Notes under the pieces: model-generated
Told to the model about the DNA's origin: nothing
The model's input: only the letters and a program-made list of their open reading frames with translations
The model's database searches: none
Source: Acidobacteriaceae bacterium
GTDB lineage: Bacteria > Acidobacteriota > Terriglobia > Terriglobales > Acidobacteriaceae
NCBI GenBank assembly: GCA_003151985.1
Contig: PLZC01000073.1
Location: 18,612 to 52,157, forward strand
Direction: 5' to 3'
DNA length: 33,546 nucleotides
Program-made: the position numbers and the translations under genes
In this document: positions 18,122 through 26,900 of the stretch, in pieces
Layout of the letters: the number at the start of each line of letters is the position of its first letter
Position numbering within the stretch: position 1 is the first letter of the stretch

Positions 18122-21100
18122 GCTCATCGCGGGGTAGTCCCAGGCGAGCCGCGCAGAAGTACTCAAACCGGATGCCGTATGTGCGCCGCATCTGAACCCA
18201 CACCTCGCGGAAACGAAGACTCCGCGACCATCTCATGAAAAGGATCGCCCAACCTCGATTGTCGGGATGATCCCAGAAGTCATCCAGTCGCAAATCCAGG
18301 AACACGTCCTCCATGAGTTGAATAAGTTCCAGGCCCATGCACATCTCTTCATTGGTTAATGGTCCAGTGACCGGCGGAGCTCCGCTCGTCATCAGTTCAT
18401 TCATGAAAGGATGAAGTACCGAAGTCTGGCGGAACCTCTCCCATATCCCATCGAGTGCTTGGGCATGCTTGAGGAATGATTCACTGGAACCGCCTGCGGG
18501 AGTAAGAACGTCGGCCAATTGTTCGGCGATCGTCACTGGGTGGTCTCCGGGCAACGTGCCCCTCAGTGAGTGGCGGACAACATGCTGACCGAGCTTCCGG
18601 TAACTCTCAAACTGATCCTCGGTAAAGAACTGGTTGGCCGTCGTCTCGTGCGGAAAAGATGGATGAGCGGCTCGATATTGGGTGACGCTCACATTCTCAT
18701 CCCCGGAAACTGAAGCCTTGAAGTAGATCAAGTATCCAATACTCCCGTTGCTGTACTTGATTTTGCCGATGGCACAGTGGGCGAGACTAACTCCGTCCTT
18801 CTGCTGGCGAATCGATTTCACGTCGATATCGATGATTGCGCCAAAATCCGTCTCGCAAATCCGGATCATATTCCCCAAACCGCCGAATTGGAGGAACTCA
18901 TCGCATTCTGCGTCGCACGCAATAATCACCTTGCAGCGGCGCCGGACTAATTCGTAGATCCCGAGGTTTTCGAAATGGCCGCCATCGGAGACATTGAGAT
19001 ACAGGCGTTTTTCGTCGGCGATGCCGAGCAACTCTCTCGTCAGGTAATAGATGCTGAAACGAAGCCCTCTCCGACTCCATGCCCTCTGGCCGGGATTGGG
19101 AAACCACCATCCAAGGCGCACGTTAAACATCGTCAGAAGAAATGCAACCAACGGAGACGTGTTATAGCCCATGTTAGAACTCACAGCCGCGCCGGATATG
19201 GCAACCGCTTGGCCCAACATGACCCCATCGGCGAATGCGGCGAATCCCGCTGTCTGTGTGGGCGCATATCCCACCTTGCGGCGATCGGATCCGCATCGCA
19301 GCGGCGTCAGGGAGAACGAGGCGCTATGACGAGTGTTCAGGGCCAGATCGGAACTCCCCGCGAGGTTCAGTGCGCAGTTGAAGATAGGGAATGGCCCGCG
19401 GAATCGGCCGTTGAATTCATCCAGTTTCCGGTCTTCCTTCAACTGCTGGAGTTTTATGTCGTCCTTGAAATCGAACTTCGTAAAAGGATTGGGCTTTCTC
19501 ATCCCCGGAGACCATCGCGCAGCTCCCAGATAGCAGCGCACAATGCGGTTCCGATAGAACTGGTTTAGCCCGAATATATTGATCTCGAAGAACCATGAGA
19601 AAAGCAGGCCGCAACCGACCGTAAACGCCAGCGTCACCGGAATCGCCCACCAGGGAAGATCGGCAAATACTATCAGAGGATCACCGGTCTTTAGTGCTAT
19701 GTTGGTAAAAATCTCCAAAAGCAAAACATACAATGCGGTTGCGGCAATGAAGATACTGCCAATGATGAATAACAAGCCGCCGACTCTTGCCAGTATCTCT
19801 AAGCCGACTGCATTGTTGCGGCCGCCTTCCCCTGTGGTTTTGCTGCTCTTTCCCGCAAAGAGTCCAGCTATCACGGTTCCCAACCAACTCGCGACCGATG
19901 TCCACTTGATTGCCGGGCTCCCGGTCATCCGCCAGAAATCGGCCGTCAACTCGGGTCCGAAGACCGCGGCGCCCGATAACGCGATGCCGCCTACAGCGTA
20001 GATCGTCAGCCAGGTTCCGAACCTCGTCCACCATTCTCTTGCGCCCTCGGTTGAATTTCGGCCTGTGAATCCAATGAACAATAGAACGCTAACCGCGAAG
20101 GCCAGCAATATAAGTGCCGGACCAAATACGGATGCATACCACTGGGAATGCGCTCTATCGGTTGACCAGATTCGGAAGATGAAAAAGACCCCGGAGAGCT
20201 CAACGTAAAGCACCAGAACACAGATCGTACTGATCCAGTAGGCGTGTGCCGCGCGGCGGGTTAGTGTTAAGAGTGCAATAAGAAGCAATGAAAGCCATGC
20301 GCTCACCAGGAGAAACCACCATGATCTCCATGCCACGAAAAAGATGCTGGAGTAAGTGTCAAAGCCTTGCAGGCTTGGCCAACGAGGCGAGGGCCGGTTG
20401 GCATCAGCCCACAAAAGCGCGGCAATCGCGAAGGAGCCAATCCAGGATGGCGCTACCGCCAGGTTTCTCACCCACTTCGATCGACGCGTCTTCTTATCGG
20501 TGACCACACCCGTTCCATGCAGGTTGTAGAGAACCGTAAATGTAACGATAACTCCCATGCTGAATGCCAGTACCCCCGACCAAGGGACGTCTGTCCACAG
20601 GGCCAACTGACCGTATGCCTGGAACACTCGCTGCGTGCCGAGGGCCGTCAATAGCAGCGCGAAGAGCCACATTACTCCTGTAAGTTGGATCAGGAATGCG
20701 TTTCGTGCCCAACTGGCCGCCATGGTCCATGTGTCGGCACTTAATAATCCCGTGCGCGGAGAAAGATAGTTGGAATAAGCGCGAAGATGCGCGATTGATT
20801 CGCTCCAGTCCGTCAACCTTCCCAGCCAATGCGCGGTCCGGCGCACATTTGCCACTAGCCATGACCCGATAAAGCCGCCCCCGGAGACTGTGGAAAGGTA
20901 ATCGACATATCGAAGCTGATCGAACTCCTGCAACCCCTGCAGGATTCCCAGATTAAAAGTTGCGCTGCGAATTCCACCTCCGGAGAATGCAAGACCAATC
21001 AGATTCTGCGGCTGCATTCCCGTCTTGATTCTTTCGCTCCAGCCTTCGGCGGTCCCAGTGATGTTCGGTGGCGCACCCCTGGTATGCTGGCCTGCTTGAT

Positions 21101-22289
21101 GTGTAACTCCCGGGTCAATGAAGCGTCGCCTTGATCGCTGCATGTGAATTTCATCCAGCTCTTCATCGAATACAGCGCGCCAATTTTTAGTCTCTGGTGG
21201 AAGTTTGGTGAACTCTTCCGGTTCAAAGAACCTGTGGTCTCTTTCCTCGCTCAATTCGATTGCGTTTTGCACAAGATCGCATACGAAGTCGAACACTGAC
21301 CGAATGGACTCTTCGGCCTTTCCCAACGATGCTTCGAGTTCACTGTCGTGGTGCAGGGTTGCATAAAACTTAAGCAGATGTAACCACGAAGAATTCGGAT
21401 AAGTTACCGAGCCCCGCCCGGACACATCGGCCCTGAGTAAGCGGGCAATCCAGTATATGTCCGCCAGAGCAAATCGCGCGGCAACCGGGTTAGTAACAAT
21501 CCATCCCCCTAATGGCCGGCTTCCCATTCCCTCCTCGACCTCGCCCTTCGCTTCGGTCGGCGGTTGCGGAGCCGCATCCGATGGTTGGAGAGACAAATAG
21601 AAGTTACTTCGCGACAATACCCAACTTGTCAGACCCGAACTGATACTTAGAAAACGAGCGGCCTGCTCCGAGCCGGCTTCAGGTCGCAGCCCCCTGAGCC
21701 AGAGTTCGTACTCAGTAGGTTCGTGTGGAGTCATGTGGAAGTCATCCAGGAAGCTGAGAGCCAATTGAATGGCTTCCGTCGACTCAAGCGTCACAAAGTC
21801 CGCAAGTTGCCTGTCTGTAACAGCAGAGAGAGGCAGCGTTGGTGGAACACAAAGTGAAAATGCGCGCTTATTTGAATCCGGATCAAGCTCTTGAACTGTC
21901 CTGTCGACGCCCAGCTTCTGAGCGAGACGGTCCGACAAGAATCGAACGGCAAAATAGAGATAAGCGCTGGCGAAACGTAGAAACGCGTCCGATTTGAAGA
22001 GTGTCCTCAGGCCCTCGATTTTTGGCGGCGCCTGTTCTTCCGCGTTTACGATTCCTGTCTCGTAGCCTATCTCGAGTAATGTGAGAGCCTGAAGTGCAAT
22101 GTCCAATCTGCGCCGCTGGGCGATGATCGCAGCGTCTCGATCCGACCTGAAACCGCCTTCGTTGTGTGGACGGAGTATGTGGCGAAGCTCGCTCTCGGGC
22201 TTCCTGGCAAGCTCATCGATAATAGACCAGAATTCCTCGTCTGCGTGCAGGCGCGTCAGAAGGCTATCTTTTCCACGGATGTCATTCAT
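18105..22289 (-). CDS. Giant patatin-like phospholipase with internal multi-membrane-segment insertion
   Basis: From ATG 22289 the protein has 1,394 residues; the ORF-track TTG 22367 adds 26. The first ~400 residues are soluble and mostly helical. The patatin oxyanion motif SGGGIRSATFNLG lies near 430, and the nucleophile block STVSGGGFIGSWL near 466. Here Thr replaces the first Gly of the usual GxSxG. About ten hydrophobic segments follow (roughly 525-910). The catalytic Asp block SDGGHFENLGIYELVRRRC then appears near 1100, so the active-site dyad is split by the membrane region. Patatins are Ser/Asp acyl hydrolases of membrane lipids. An inner membrane location with lipid acyl hydrolase activity is inferred. 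Physiological role is unknown. Nothing adjacent (cyclase, NTPase) suggests a defence operon. It ends in a 17-nt tail-to-tail overlap with the transporter. Confidence 0.85.
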   Translation of the reverse strand: MNDIRGKDSLLTRLHADEEFWSIIDELARKPESELRHILRPHNEGGFRSDRDAAIIAQRRRLDIALQALTLLEIGYETGIVNAEEQAPPKIEGLRTLFKSDAFLRFASAYLYFAVRFLSDRLAQKLGVDRTVQELDPDSNKRAFSLCVPPTLPLSAVTDRQLADFVTLESTEAIQLALSFLDDFHMTPHEPTEYELWLRGLRPEAGSEQAARFLSISSGLTSWVLSRSNFYLSLQPSDAAPQPPTEAKGEVEEGMGSRPLGGWIVTNPVAARFALADIYWIARLLRADVSGRGSVTYPNSSWLHLLKFYATLHHDSELEASLGKAEESIRSVFDFVCDLVQNAIELSEERDHRFFEPEEFTKLPPETKNWRAVFDEELDEIHMQRSRRRFIDPGVTHQAGQHTRGAPPNITGTAEGWSERIKTGMQPQNLIGLAFSGGGIRSATFNLGILQGLQEFDQLRYVDYLSTVSGGGFIGSWLVANVRRTAHWLGRLTDWSESIAHLRAYSNYLSPRTGLLSADTWTMAASWARNAFLIQLTGVMWLFALLLTALGTQRVFQAYGQLALWTDVPWSGVLAFSMGVIVTFTVLYNLHGTGVVTDKKTRRSKWVRNLAVAPSWIGSFAIAALLWADANRPSPRWPSLQGFDTYSSIFFVAWRSWWFLLVSAWLSLLLIALLTLTRRAAHAYWISTICVLVLYVELSGVFFIFRIWSTDRAHSQWYASVFGPALILLAFAVSVLLFIGFTGRNSTEGAREWWTRFGTWLTIYAVGGIALSGAAVFGPELTADFWRMTGSPAIKWTSVASWLGTVIAGLFAGKSSKTTGEGGRNNAVGLEILARVGGLLFIIGSIFIAATALYVLLLEIFTNIALKTGDPLIVFADLPWWAIPVTLAFTVGCGLLFSWFFEINIFGLNQFYRNRIVRCYLGAARWSPGMRKPNPFTKFDFKDDIKLQQLKEDRKLDEFNGRFRGPFPIFNCALNLAGSSDLALNTRHSASFSLTPLRCGSDRRKVGYAPTQTAGFAAFADGVMLGQAVAISGAAVSSNMGYNTSPLVAFLLTMFNVRLGWWFPNPGQRAWSRRGLRFSIYYLTRELLGIADEKRLYLNVSDGGHFENLGIYELVRRRCKVIIACDAECDEFLQFGGLGNMIRICETDFGAIIDIDVKSIRQQKDGVSLAHCAIGKIKYSNGSIGYLIYFKASVSGDENVSVTQYRAAHPSFPHETTANQFFTEDQFESYRKLGQHVVRHSLRGTLPGDHPVTIAEQLADVLTPAGGSSESFLKHAQALDGIWERFRQTSVLHPFMNELMTSGAPPVTGPLTNEEMCMGLELIQLMEDVFLDLRLDDFWDHPDNRGWAILFMRWSRSLRFREVWVQMRRTYGIRFEYFCAARLGLPRDEPIVRV

Positions 22290-22521
22290 CTTTCCATCAC
22301 CATTGTGTTCCTTGGCTGGTGGAACGAAAGTCAATTTGCGTTCAATTTCTTTCGACTGAAGCCTCAATCTGCATAACTACGGTGCATGAACGGTATACAT
22401 ACGCGCAGTCACTTTGGAAGGGAAGTAACTCGACAGTTTGGCGCTCCCGAATGCTACGTTGGATACCACGCGCATTATTCGAAAGTCAAGAAGTATTTGT
22501 CTAGACAAATAGCTGAGCTAT

Positions 22522-24156
22522 TTAGTTGGGGTCCTTCATTAGCCAGTAGTGGAAGCCATCCACGATGGCCATCAGCGCTGCCTGGTTCATATCGCTACTC
22601 ACTCCCGCGGTAACCCAGGGTTCGCACCCGTCGGCGTAAAAACTCACTGTAACGCGCACGTGAGCTGCCGAGTCATGTGCCGACACATCGATCGCCGTGA
22701 CGCTGAAGGTGCCCAAATGCATCTTTGCCAAAGCGGGGTACCATCTTTCCAGCTCGCGCCGCATCGCCTTGGTCAGCGAATCCACTGGACCTGCGCCCTC
22801 CGCCCTGCTCGTTGTCACAGTAGATTCGCCGATGGACAAAGTCATGAATGCCTGAACGAATCTGTTGCCGATCTCGTCGGATTCGTCGAATACCCTCCAA
22901 CTGCGAATGCTGAAGCGATCGTGCAGCGAATTGAGCGCCTTCATGCAAGCCAGCTTGAACGAGACTTCGCTAACCGTGAAGCCACCGCCTTCAATCATCG
23001 CCTGGTTGGCGTCCATCAAGGCTTGCGCTTGAGTGGAATCGAGAGGAACGCCGAGTGCTTCAGAAAGAAGCATGATGTTAGCTCTTCCGGATTGACCGTT
23101 CACCCCGATTGTCGGGCTCGCACCAACCTTGGCGGGATCGCACCACAGGTATGCCCCCGGGTTCTTGCGCTCGCTGCTGCCATGCATGCCCGCCCATGTG
23201 CCGAACGCGCCCGGACCAACAATGGGAGTACCATGCGGTGCTTCAAGCGAGAATGCCGCATAAGCAGAGTGGGCAAGGCTGGTTAGCCCAGGCAGCGATT
23301 CGGGAGCCACAAACTCAGCTTCACCCCTGAGTTGCATGCCGCCCACTACGGTAGTCAGGTTCACATTGCCGCAACGCTCGCCGGTGCCCAGTAGAGTGCC
23401 TTGAATTTGCACTGCGCCGGCAAGGATGGCCGCCCGGCTGTTGGCGACGCCAAGGCCGCGATCTGTATGACCATGAAATCCAAACCTGGCTGCGGGGTAA
23501 TCCCGTGTCAGTCCACCAAACACCTCGGCCACTTCTTCAGGACTGGCGCCGCCCGTCGTGTCGCAAACAACAATGCGGCTCACTCCCTGGCGGACACATT
23601 GCGCTGTCATCTGGTGGAAGTATTCCAGGCTGCGCTCCCGAAACTCAGCGTCGCATTCATTGCCGTTCTCGCGTCGGCCGCAGGCGGCATCCATGGCGTG
23701 TTCGAGATCCACAAATACTTCCAGGCCGTTGTCCTGTAGGTACTCGATGGTTTCGTAAGCCATCAGTAGGTTTTCTTCCGGCGTCGTTTCCAGAGACTTC
23801 GTAACGTCCAGCAGCCTCGATTTGACGACCACTACTGCCACCGGAACGCGGCGTTTGCGGCTCACAATGAATTGCACGTCGCGCCATTCCTGCACTCTAG
23901 CGCCGTGGCCACGTGTCCTGCCGAATAGAGCCAGTTTCATAACTCCCGTATCCGTCGAAGAAAGCGCGCTGGTCAAGTCCTCTACAAATTGGTTTGCGCC
24001 TGCAAAGCCTATTTCCGCATACCGTACGCCAAACGCGCTCATCCGCTGAAGTAGACCAACAGCGTTCGGTACGGATATCTCGAGGTTTGGCTGTTGCATC
24101 CCGTCCCGAAGGCTGGTATCAAACAGTTCGACTTTTCTAGTTCCTGTTTCCTTCAT
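22522..24156 (-). CDS. cimA: (R)-citramalate synthase
   Basis: This 544-residue enzyme condenses acetyl-CoA and pyruvate to citramalate, the first step of threonine-independent isoleucine synthesis. The HMGL-like TIM barrel shows LFDTSLRDGMQQP (about 11-23), GFHGHTDRGLGVANS with the metal-binding His pair, and GTLLGTGERCGNVNL. The C-terminal LeuA-type allosteric domain (about 410-540) is present, as expected for an isoleucine-feedback-controlled enzyme. The GTGERCGN and AHSAYAAFSLEAPHGTPIVG blocks fit the CimA-type branch better than 2-isopropylmalate synthase. A GGGGA ribosome site precedes ATG 24156, and a TATACT hexamer lies about 37 nt upstream of the start without a clear -35. It is monocistronic here, with no leu/ilv genes next to it. 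Confidence 0.9.
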   Translation of the reverse strand: MKETGTRKVELFDTSLRDGMQQPNLEISVPNAVGLLQRMSAFGVRYAEIGFAGANQFVEDLTSALSSTDTGVMKLALFGRTRGHGARVQEWRDVQFIVSRKRRVPVAVVVVKSRLLDVTKSLETTPEENLLMAYETIEYLQDNGLEVFVDLEHAMDAACGRRENGNECDAEFRERSLEYFHQMTAQCVRQGVSRIVVCDTTGGASPEEVAEVFGGLTRDYPAARFGFHGHTDRGLGVANSRAAILAGAVQIQGTLLGTGERCGNVNLTTVVGGMQLRGEAEFVAPESLPGLTSLAHSAYAAFSLEAPHGTPIVGPGAFGTWAGMHGSSERKNPGAYLWCDPAKVGASPTIGVNGQSGRANIMLLSEALGVPLDSTQAQALMDANQAMIEGGGFTVSEVSFKLACMKALNSLHDRFSIRSWRVFDESDEIGNRFVQAFMTLSIGESTVTTSRAEGAGPVDSLTKAMRRELERWYPALAKMHLGTFSVTAIDVSAHDSAAHVRVTVSFYADGCEPWVTAGVSSDMNQAALMAIVDGFHYWLMKDPN

Positions 24157-24283
24157 CTGTCCCCGTCCTTCGGAATGGATTGTCCTGCGAATAGTATAAG
24201 GGGCGCGAAAAATCGACTGACGCCTTCAACGTTTCATAGGGCAGCATATTCGCAATAAAGTCCTTCCGGCCTGCAAGCGCCTG

Positions 24284-25450
24284 CTAACTTCGCGACAGTC
24301 CATTGAAATATTTCTCGATGTAACTGTCGGTCATGCCGGCAATGAAATCTGCAACGGTGCGTGCAAGCCCTTGGGTAGGAATCTGCGCCTGGTGGTCCGT
24401 CGGCAGCAGGTCGGGGTCGGCGATGAGGGCGGCAAACAATCCCTGAACCACCTCGGTGGCGTGCCTGTGAGCCTCTTCCATGCTGGCGGAATTGTAGAAG
24501 TTGGCGTAGAGAAAGCTCTTTGCCGCGGCTCTTTCGGCTTCCATCTGGGGGCTCAATGCAGCCAGTCGCATAGGCGCATTGCGAATTTCGGCCAGTCTGG
24601 TTGCGTCGATTTGAGTCACCCGTCTTTGCGTTTCCTCCATCAAATCGGTCACCAGCGCATTCAGAACACGCTTCAACGCCTCGTATGCAGTCAGTTTGGC
24701 CGCCGCCGCCGGATAATCACTGAGTACTTCGTCATGGAATCCACGAAACAAGGCCACGCCCTCTCGCAGTTGTCCCAACGTCAGGACACCGGAGTCCAGT
24801 CCGTCGTCAAGATCGGCGGTCAGGTAGGCAATCTCGTCAGCCAGATCGATCAGTTGCGCTTCAAGCGGTGGAAAACGATCGAGGAAGTATTCCGCCAATT
24901 CCGGGTGCGTGGCGGCGGAGTAGTCGTGGGAATGCTTCACGATCCCTTCGCGCACTCCCAGGGTCAAGTTGAGCCCGCGAAACCCCGCGTAGCGCTCCTC
25001 GAACCAGGCCACAATGCGCAGGGCATGCAAATTGTGGTCGAAACCCAGTCCATGGGCCTGGAGGGCCAGATCGAGAGCCTTCTCGCCGGCGTGGCCAAAT
25101 GGCGGGTGGCCAATATCGTGCGCCAGGGCCAGGGCCTCGGCCAACTCAGCGTTCAGCCCCAGTGCTGTGGCCAGCGTACGGGAGATTTGGGTCACCTCCA
25201 ATGTGTGAGTCAGGCGGCTGCGGAAATGGTCGCTGGGCGGATCGTCAGGTAGACGGGTAAATACCTGGGTCTTGCCGGCTAGCCTGCGAAATGCGCGAGC
25301 GTGCAGAATGCGGGCGCCGTCGCGGGCGAATGGTGTTCGGTAAGGATGGGGAGGTTCTGCTAGCGCGCGGCGAGTCAAGTCGCCATCCACAGTTCCGCGA
25401 ACGGCAATTCCCGGGGGCAAGGTAAAATGCGTCTTGGTATCAGAATCCAT
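24284..25450 (-). CDS. dgt: Deoxyguanosinetriphosphate triphosphohydrolase-like protein
   Basis: This 388-residue HD-domain enzyme hydrolyses dNTPs to the deoxynucleoside and tripolyphosphate. Motifs: YRTPFARDGARILHARAFRRLAGKTQVF, DHFRSRLTHTLEVTQI (first His), ALAHDIGHPPFGHAGEKAL (HD pair), and EAQLIDLADEIAYLTADLDDG. The length and the FRSRLTHT form place it in the shorter dGTPase-like branch that is common outside enterobacteria, where substrate preference is often broader than dGTP. ATG 25450 has no obvious ribosome site. It lies 128 nt upstream of the cimA start, and the two may share a transcript. dGTPases can also deplete nucleotides in phage defence, but the location between housekeeping genes favours a metabolic role. 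Confidence 0.9.
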   Translation of the reverse strand: MDSDTKTHFTLPPGIAVRGTVDGDLTRRALAEPPHPYRTPFARDGARILHARAFRRLAGKTQVFTRLPDDPPSDHFRSRLTHTLEVTQISRTLATALGLNAELAEALALAHDIGHPPFGHAGEKALDLALQAHGLGFDHNLHALRIVAWFEERYAGFRGLNLTLGVREGIVKHSHDYSAATHPELAEYFLDRFPPLEAQLIDLADEIAYLTADLDDGLDSGVLTLGQLREGVALFRGFHDEVLSDYPAAAAKLTAYEALKRVLNALVTDLMEETQRRVTQIDATRLAEIRNAPMRLAALSPQMEAERAAAKSFLYANFYNSASMEEAHRHATEVVQGLFAALIADPDLLPTDHQAQIPTQGLARTVADFIAGMTDSYIEKYFNGLSRS

Positions 25451-25705
25451 ATTCGATGTGCTGTTCGTGAGTTCAGGTCTGGTTATACCGCAAACGGGGA
25501 GGTTGATGCTTAACGAAAGGCACCTGCGTGCCGGAAATCACCTTCCACAACGGCCTCAGGTGCTATAAAGTTCCTCATGTGGCAAGGATTGGACAACGCC
25601 TGTTTCGTAGGCGTACCATCCTGGCGAATTTTCAATGGCCTGGAGCAGGGTCCGAACCCTGTCAACGGCCTCAGCGGCAATTAACTTCTGTAAAGGGAGA
25701 CAAGC

Positions 25706-26689
25706 ATGAATGCGATGAAGAAGGCTGCGTTGGCCGTGCTGGCGATGGGAATCTTGTCAATTGTGGCGTGTGACCGGCACTCGAACAAAGAGGTCTTTTA
25801 CCTGGTTGCTACCAACGTAAACCTGCCCTACTGGCAGACGGCCGCGGCTGGCTTCAACAAGGCGGCTGCGCAATACAAAGTGACCGCCAAGGTGGTCGGG
25901 CCTGACACCTACGACGCGGCGGCCGAGAAGGATGCACTGCACCATGCAGTTGCCGCCAAGCCGGCCGGCATCCTCATTTCGGTTGCAGACAGCGAAGTTT
26001 TACAGCCGGAGATAGACGCGGCCATAGCCGCCGGCGTCCCAGTCATCACCATGGACTCGGATGCTGCCGGTAGCCGCAGGCTCTACTTCATCGGCACAAA
26101 CAACCTCGATGCTGGCCGTATGGGCGGCAGGCGGGTGATCGAGAAACTGGGTGGTGCTGGGAATGTGGTTTTCTTCACTCTCACCAGCCAGCCCAACACG
26201 GATGAGCGTCTCAAGGGATTCAAAGACGTCTTCGCCACACGGCCGAACATCAAGATTGTGGACGTCGTGGACATCAAGGGCGATGCTCGCAACGCATTCG
26301 ACAAAACCCAGGAGTTTTTGGCCTTGACCGGCCCCAAGAAAATCGATGCCTTTATCTGCCTTGAAGCTTCCTCGGGCAAGGTCGTTGCAGACGCCATAAA
26401 GCGCGCCGGTGGCGGCAGGGAACTGGTGGCTTGGGATGTGGACCAGGATACGCTGGATGGAATCAAATCCGGGGCCATTGACGCAACCATCGCGCAAAAG
26501 CCCTTCACAATGGGCTACATCGGTTTGAAGGCTTTGGACGAGATATTCCACGCCCCCCCCGCGCAACTAAACAAGGATTTCAGCAAGGACTCCTTTTCGA
26601 CCTTTCCGCTCTATGTGGACACAGGTACCTCATTGGTCGATAGCAGGAACGTTGACCTCTACCTGACAGCAGCCCAGGGTTCAAAGTAG
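25706..26689 (+). CDS. Sugar-type ABC transporter substrate-binding lipoprotein (orphan)
   Basis: This 327-residue protein has a lipoprotein signal (lipobox SIVAC, Cys22) and a ribose-binding-like periplasmic fold. Typical segments are VFYLVATNVNLPYWQTAAAGFNKAA, the ligand-site region PAGILISVADSEVLQPEIDAAIAAGVPVITMDSDA, FIGTNNLDAGRMGGR, DAFICLEASSGKVVADAIK and ATIAQKPFTMGYIGLKALDEI. Such proteins deliver sugars to RbsAC-type importers. A GGGAG site sits about 8 nt before ATG 25706. No permease or ATPase gene flanks it, so it is an orphan: its transporter is elsewhere, or it acts as a sensor subunit. The ligand cannot be deduced. Confidence 0.88.
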   Translation: MNAMKKAALAVLAMGILSIVACDRHSNKEVFYLVATNVNLPYWQTAAAGFNKAAAQYKVTAKVVGPDTYDAAAEKDALHHAVAAKPAGILISVADSEVLQPEIDAAIAAGVPVITMDSDAAGSRRLYFIGTNNLDAGRMGGRRVIEKLGGAGNVVFFTLTSQPNTDERLKGFKDVFATRPNIKIVDVVDIKGDARNAFDKTQEFLALTGPKKIDAFICLEASSGKVVADAIKRAGGGRELVAWDVDQDTLDGIKSGAIDATIAQKPFTMGYIGLKALDEIFHAPPAQLNKDFSKDSFSTFPLYVDTGTSLVDSRNVDLYLTAAQGSK

Positions 26690-26757
26690 GAGCAAGCGGA
26701 TTGTGTAGGTGTTCCCTCGGCGCGATAACCGCGATTTGGATATTTTGACTTCCCGTA

Positions 26758-26787
26758 AGCCCGCGTCTCTTTCGTGAGATGCGGGCT
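26758..26787. terminator. 12-bp hairpin after the substrate-binding protein gene
   Basis: AGCCCGCGTCTC pairs with GAGATGCGGGCT (one G-T pair) around a TTTCGT loop, 68 nt after the stop of the upstream gene and before the convergent TPR gene. No U-tract follows, so it may be a bidirectional non-canonical terminator. Confidence 0.5.
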
Positions 26788-26821
26788 CAACTGGCTGCGG
26801 AAAAACTCCTTGTTTTGAAAG

Positions 26822-26841
26822 GGCATGGCTTTAGCCGTGCC
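26822..26841. repeat. GGCATGGCT-TT-AGCCGTGCC intergenic palindrome
   Basis: Nine-base arms with one T-G pair surround TT. The core GGCTTTAGCC matches the palindrome at 1244-1255, and a decayed relative (GACTTTAGCCGCCGAAGGAT) follows about 40 nt later. It is probably a small dispersed palindromic element. Confidence 0.4.
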
Positions 26842-26900
26842 GTGGGAGGGGCTGAACATGGGTGCGACTTTAGCCGCCGAAGGATCGCCTTGGGAATGGC

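Noticed and set aside
18105-22289. Patatin gene as a CBASS effector
   Set aside because: No cyclic nucleotide synthase or accessory gene is adjacent, and the giant membrane-inserted architecture differs from CapV-type effectors.
22549-23286. 245-residue plus-strand ORF opposite cimA
   Set aside because: Antisense shadow of the cimA C-terminal and barrel region, without family features.
24371-25252. 293-residue plus-strand ORF opposite dgt
   Set aside because: Antisense shadow; dgt motifs on the minus strand are unmistakable.
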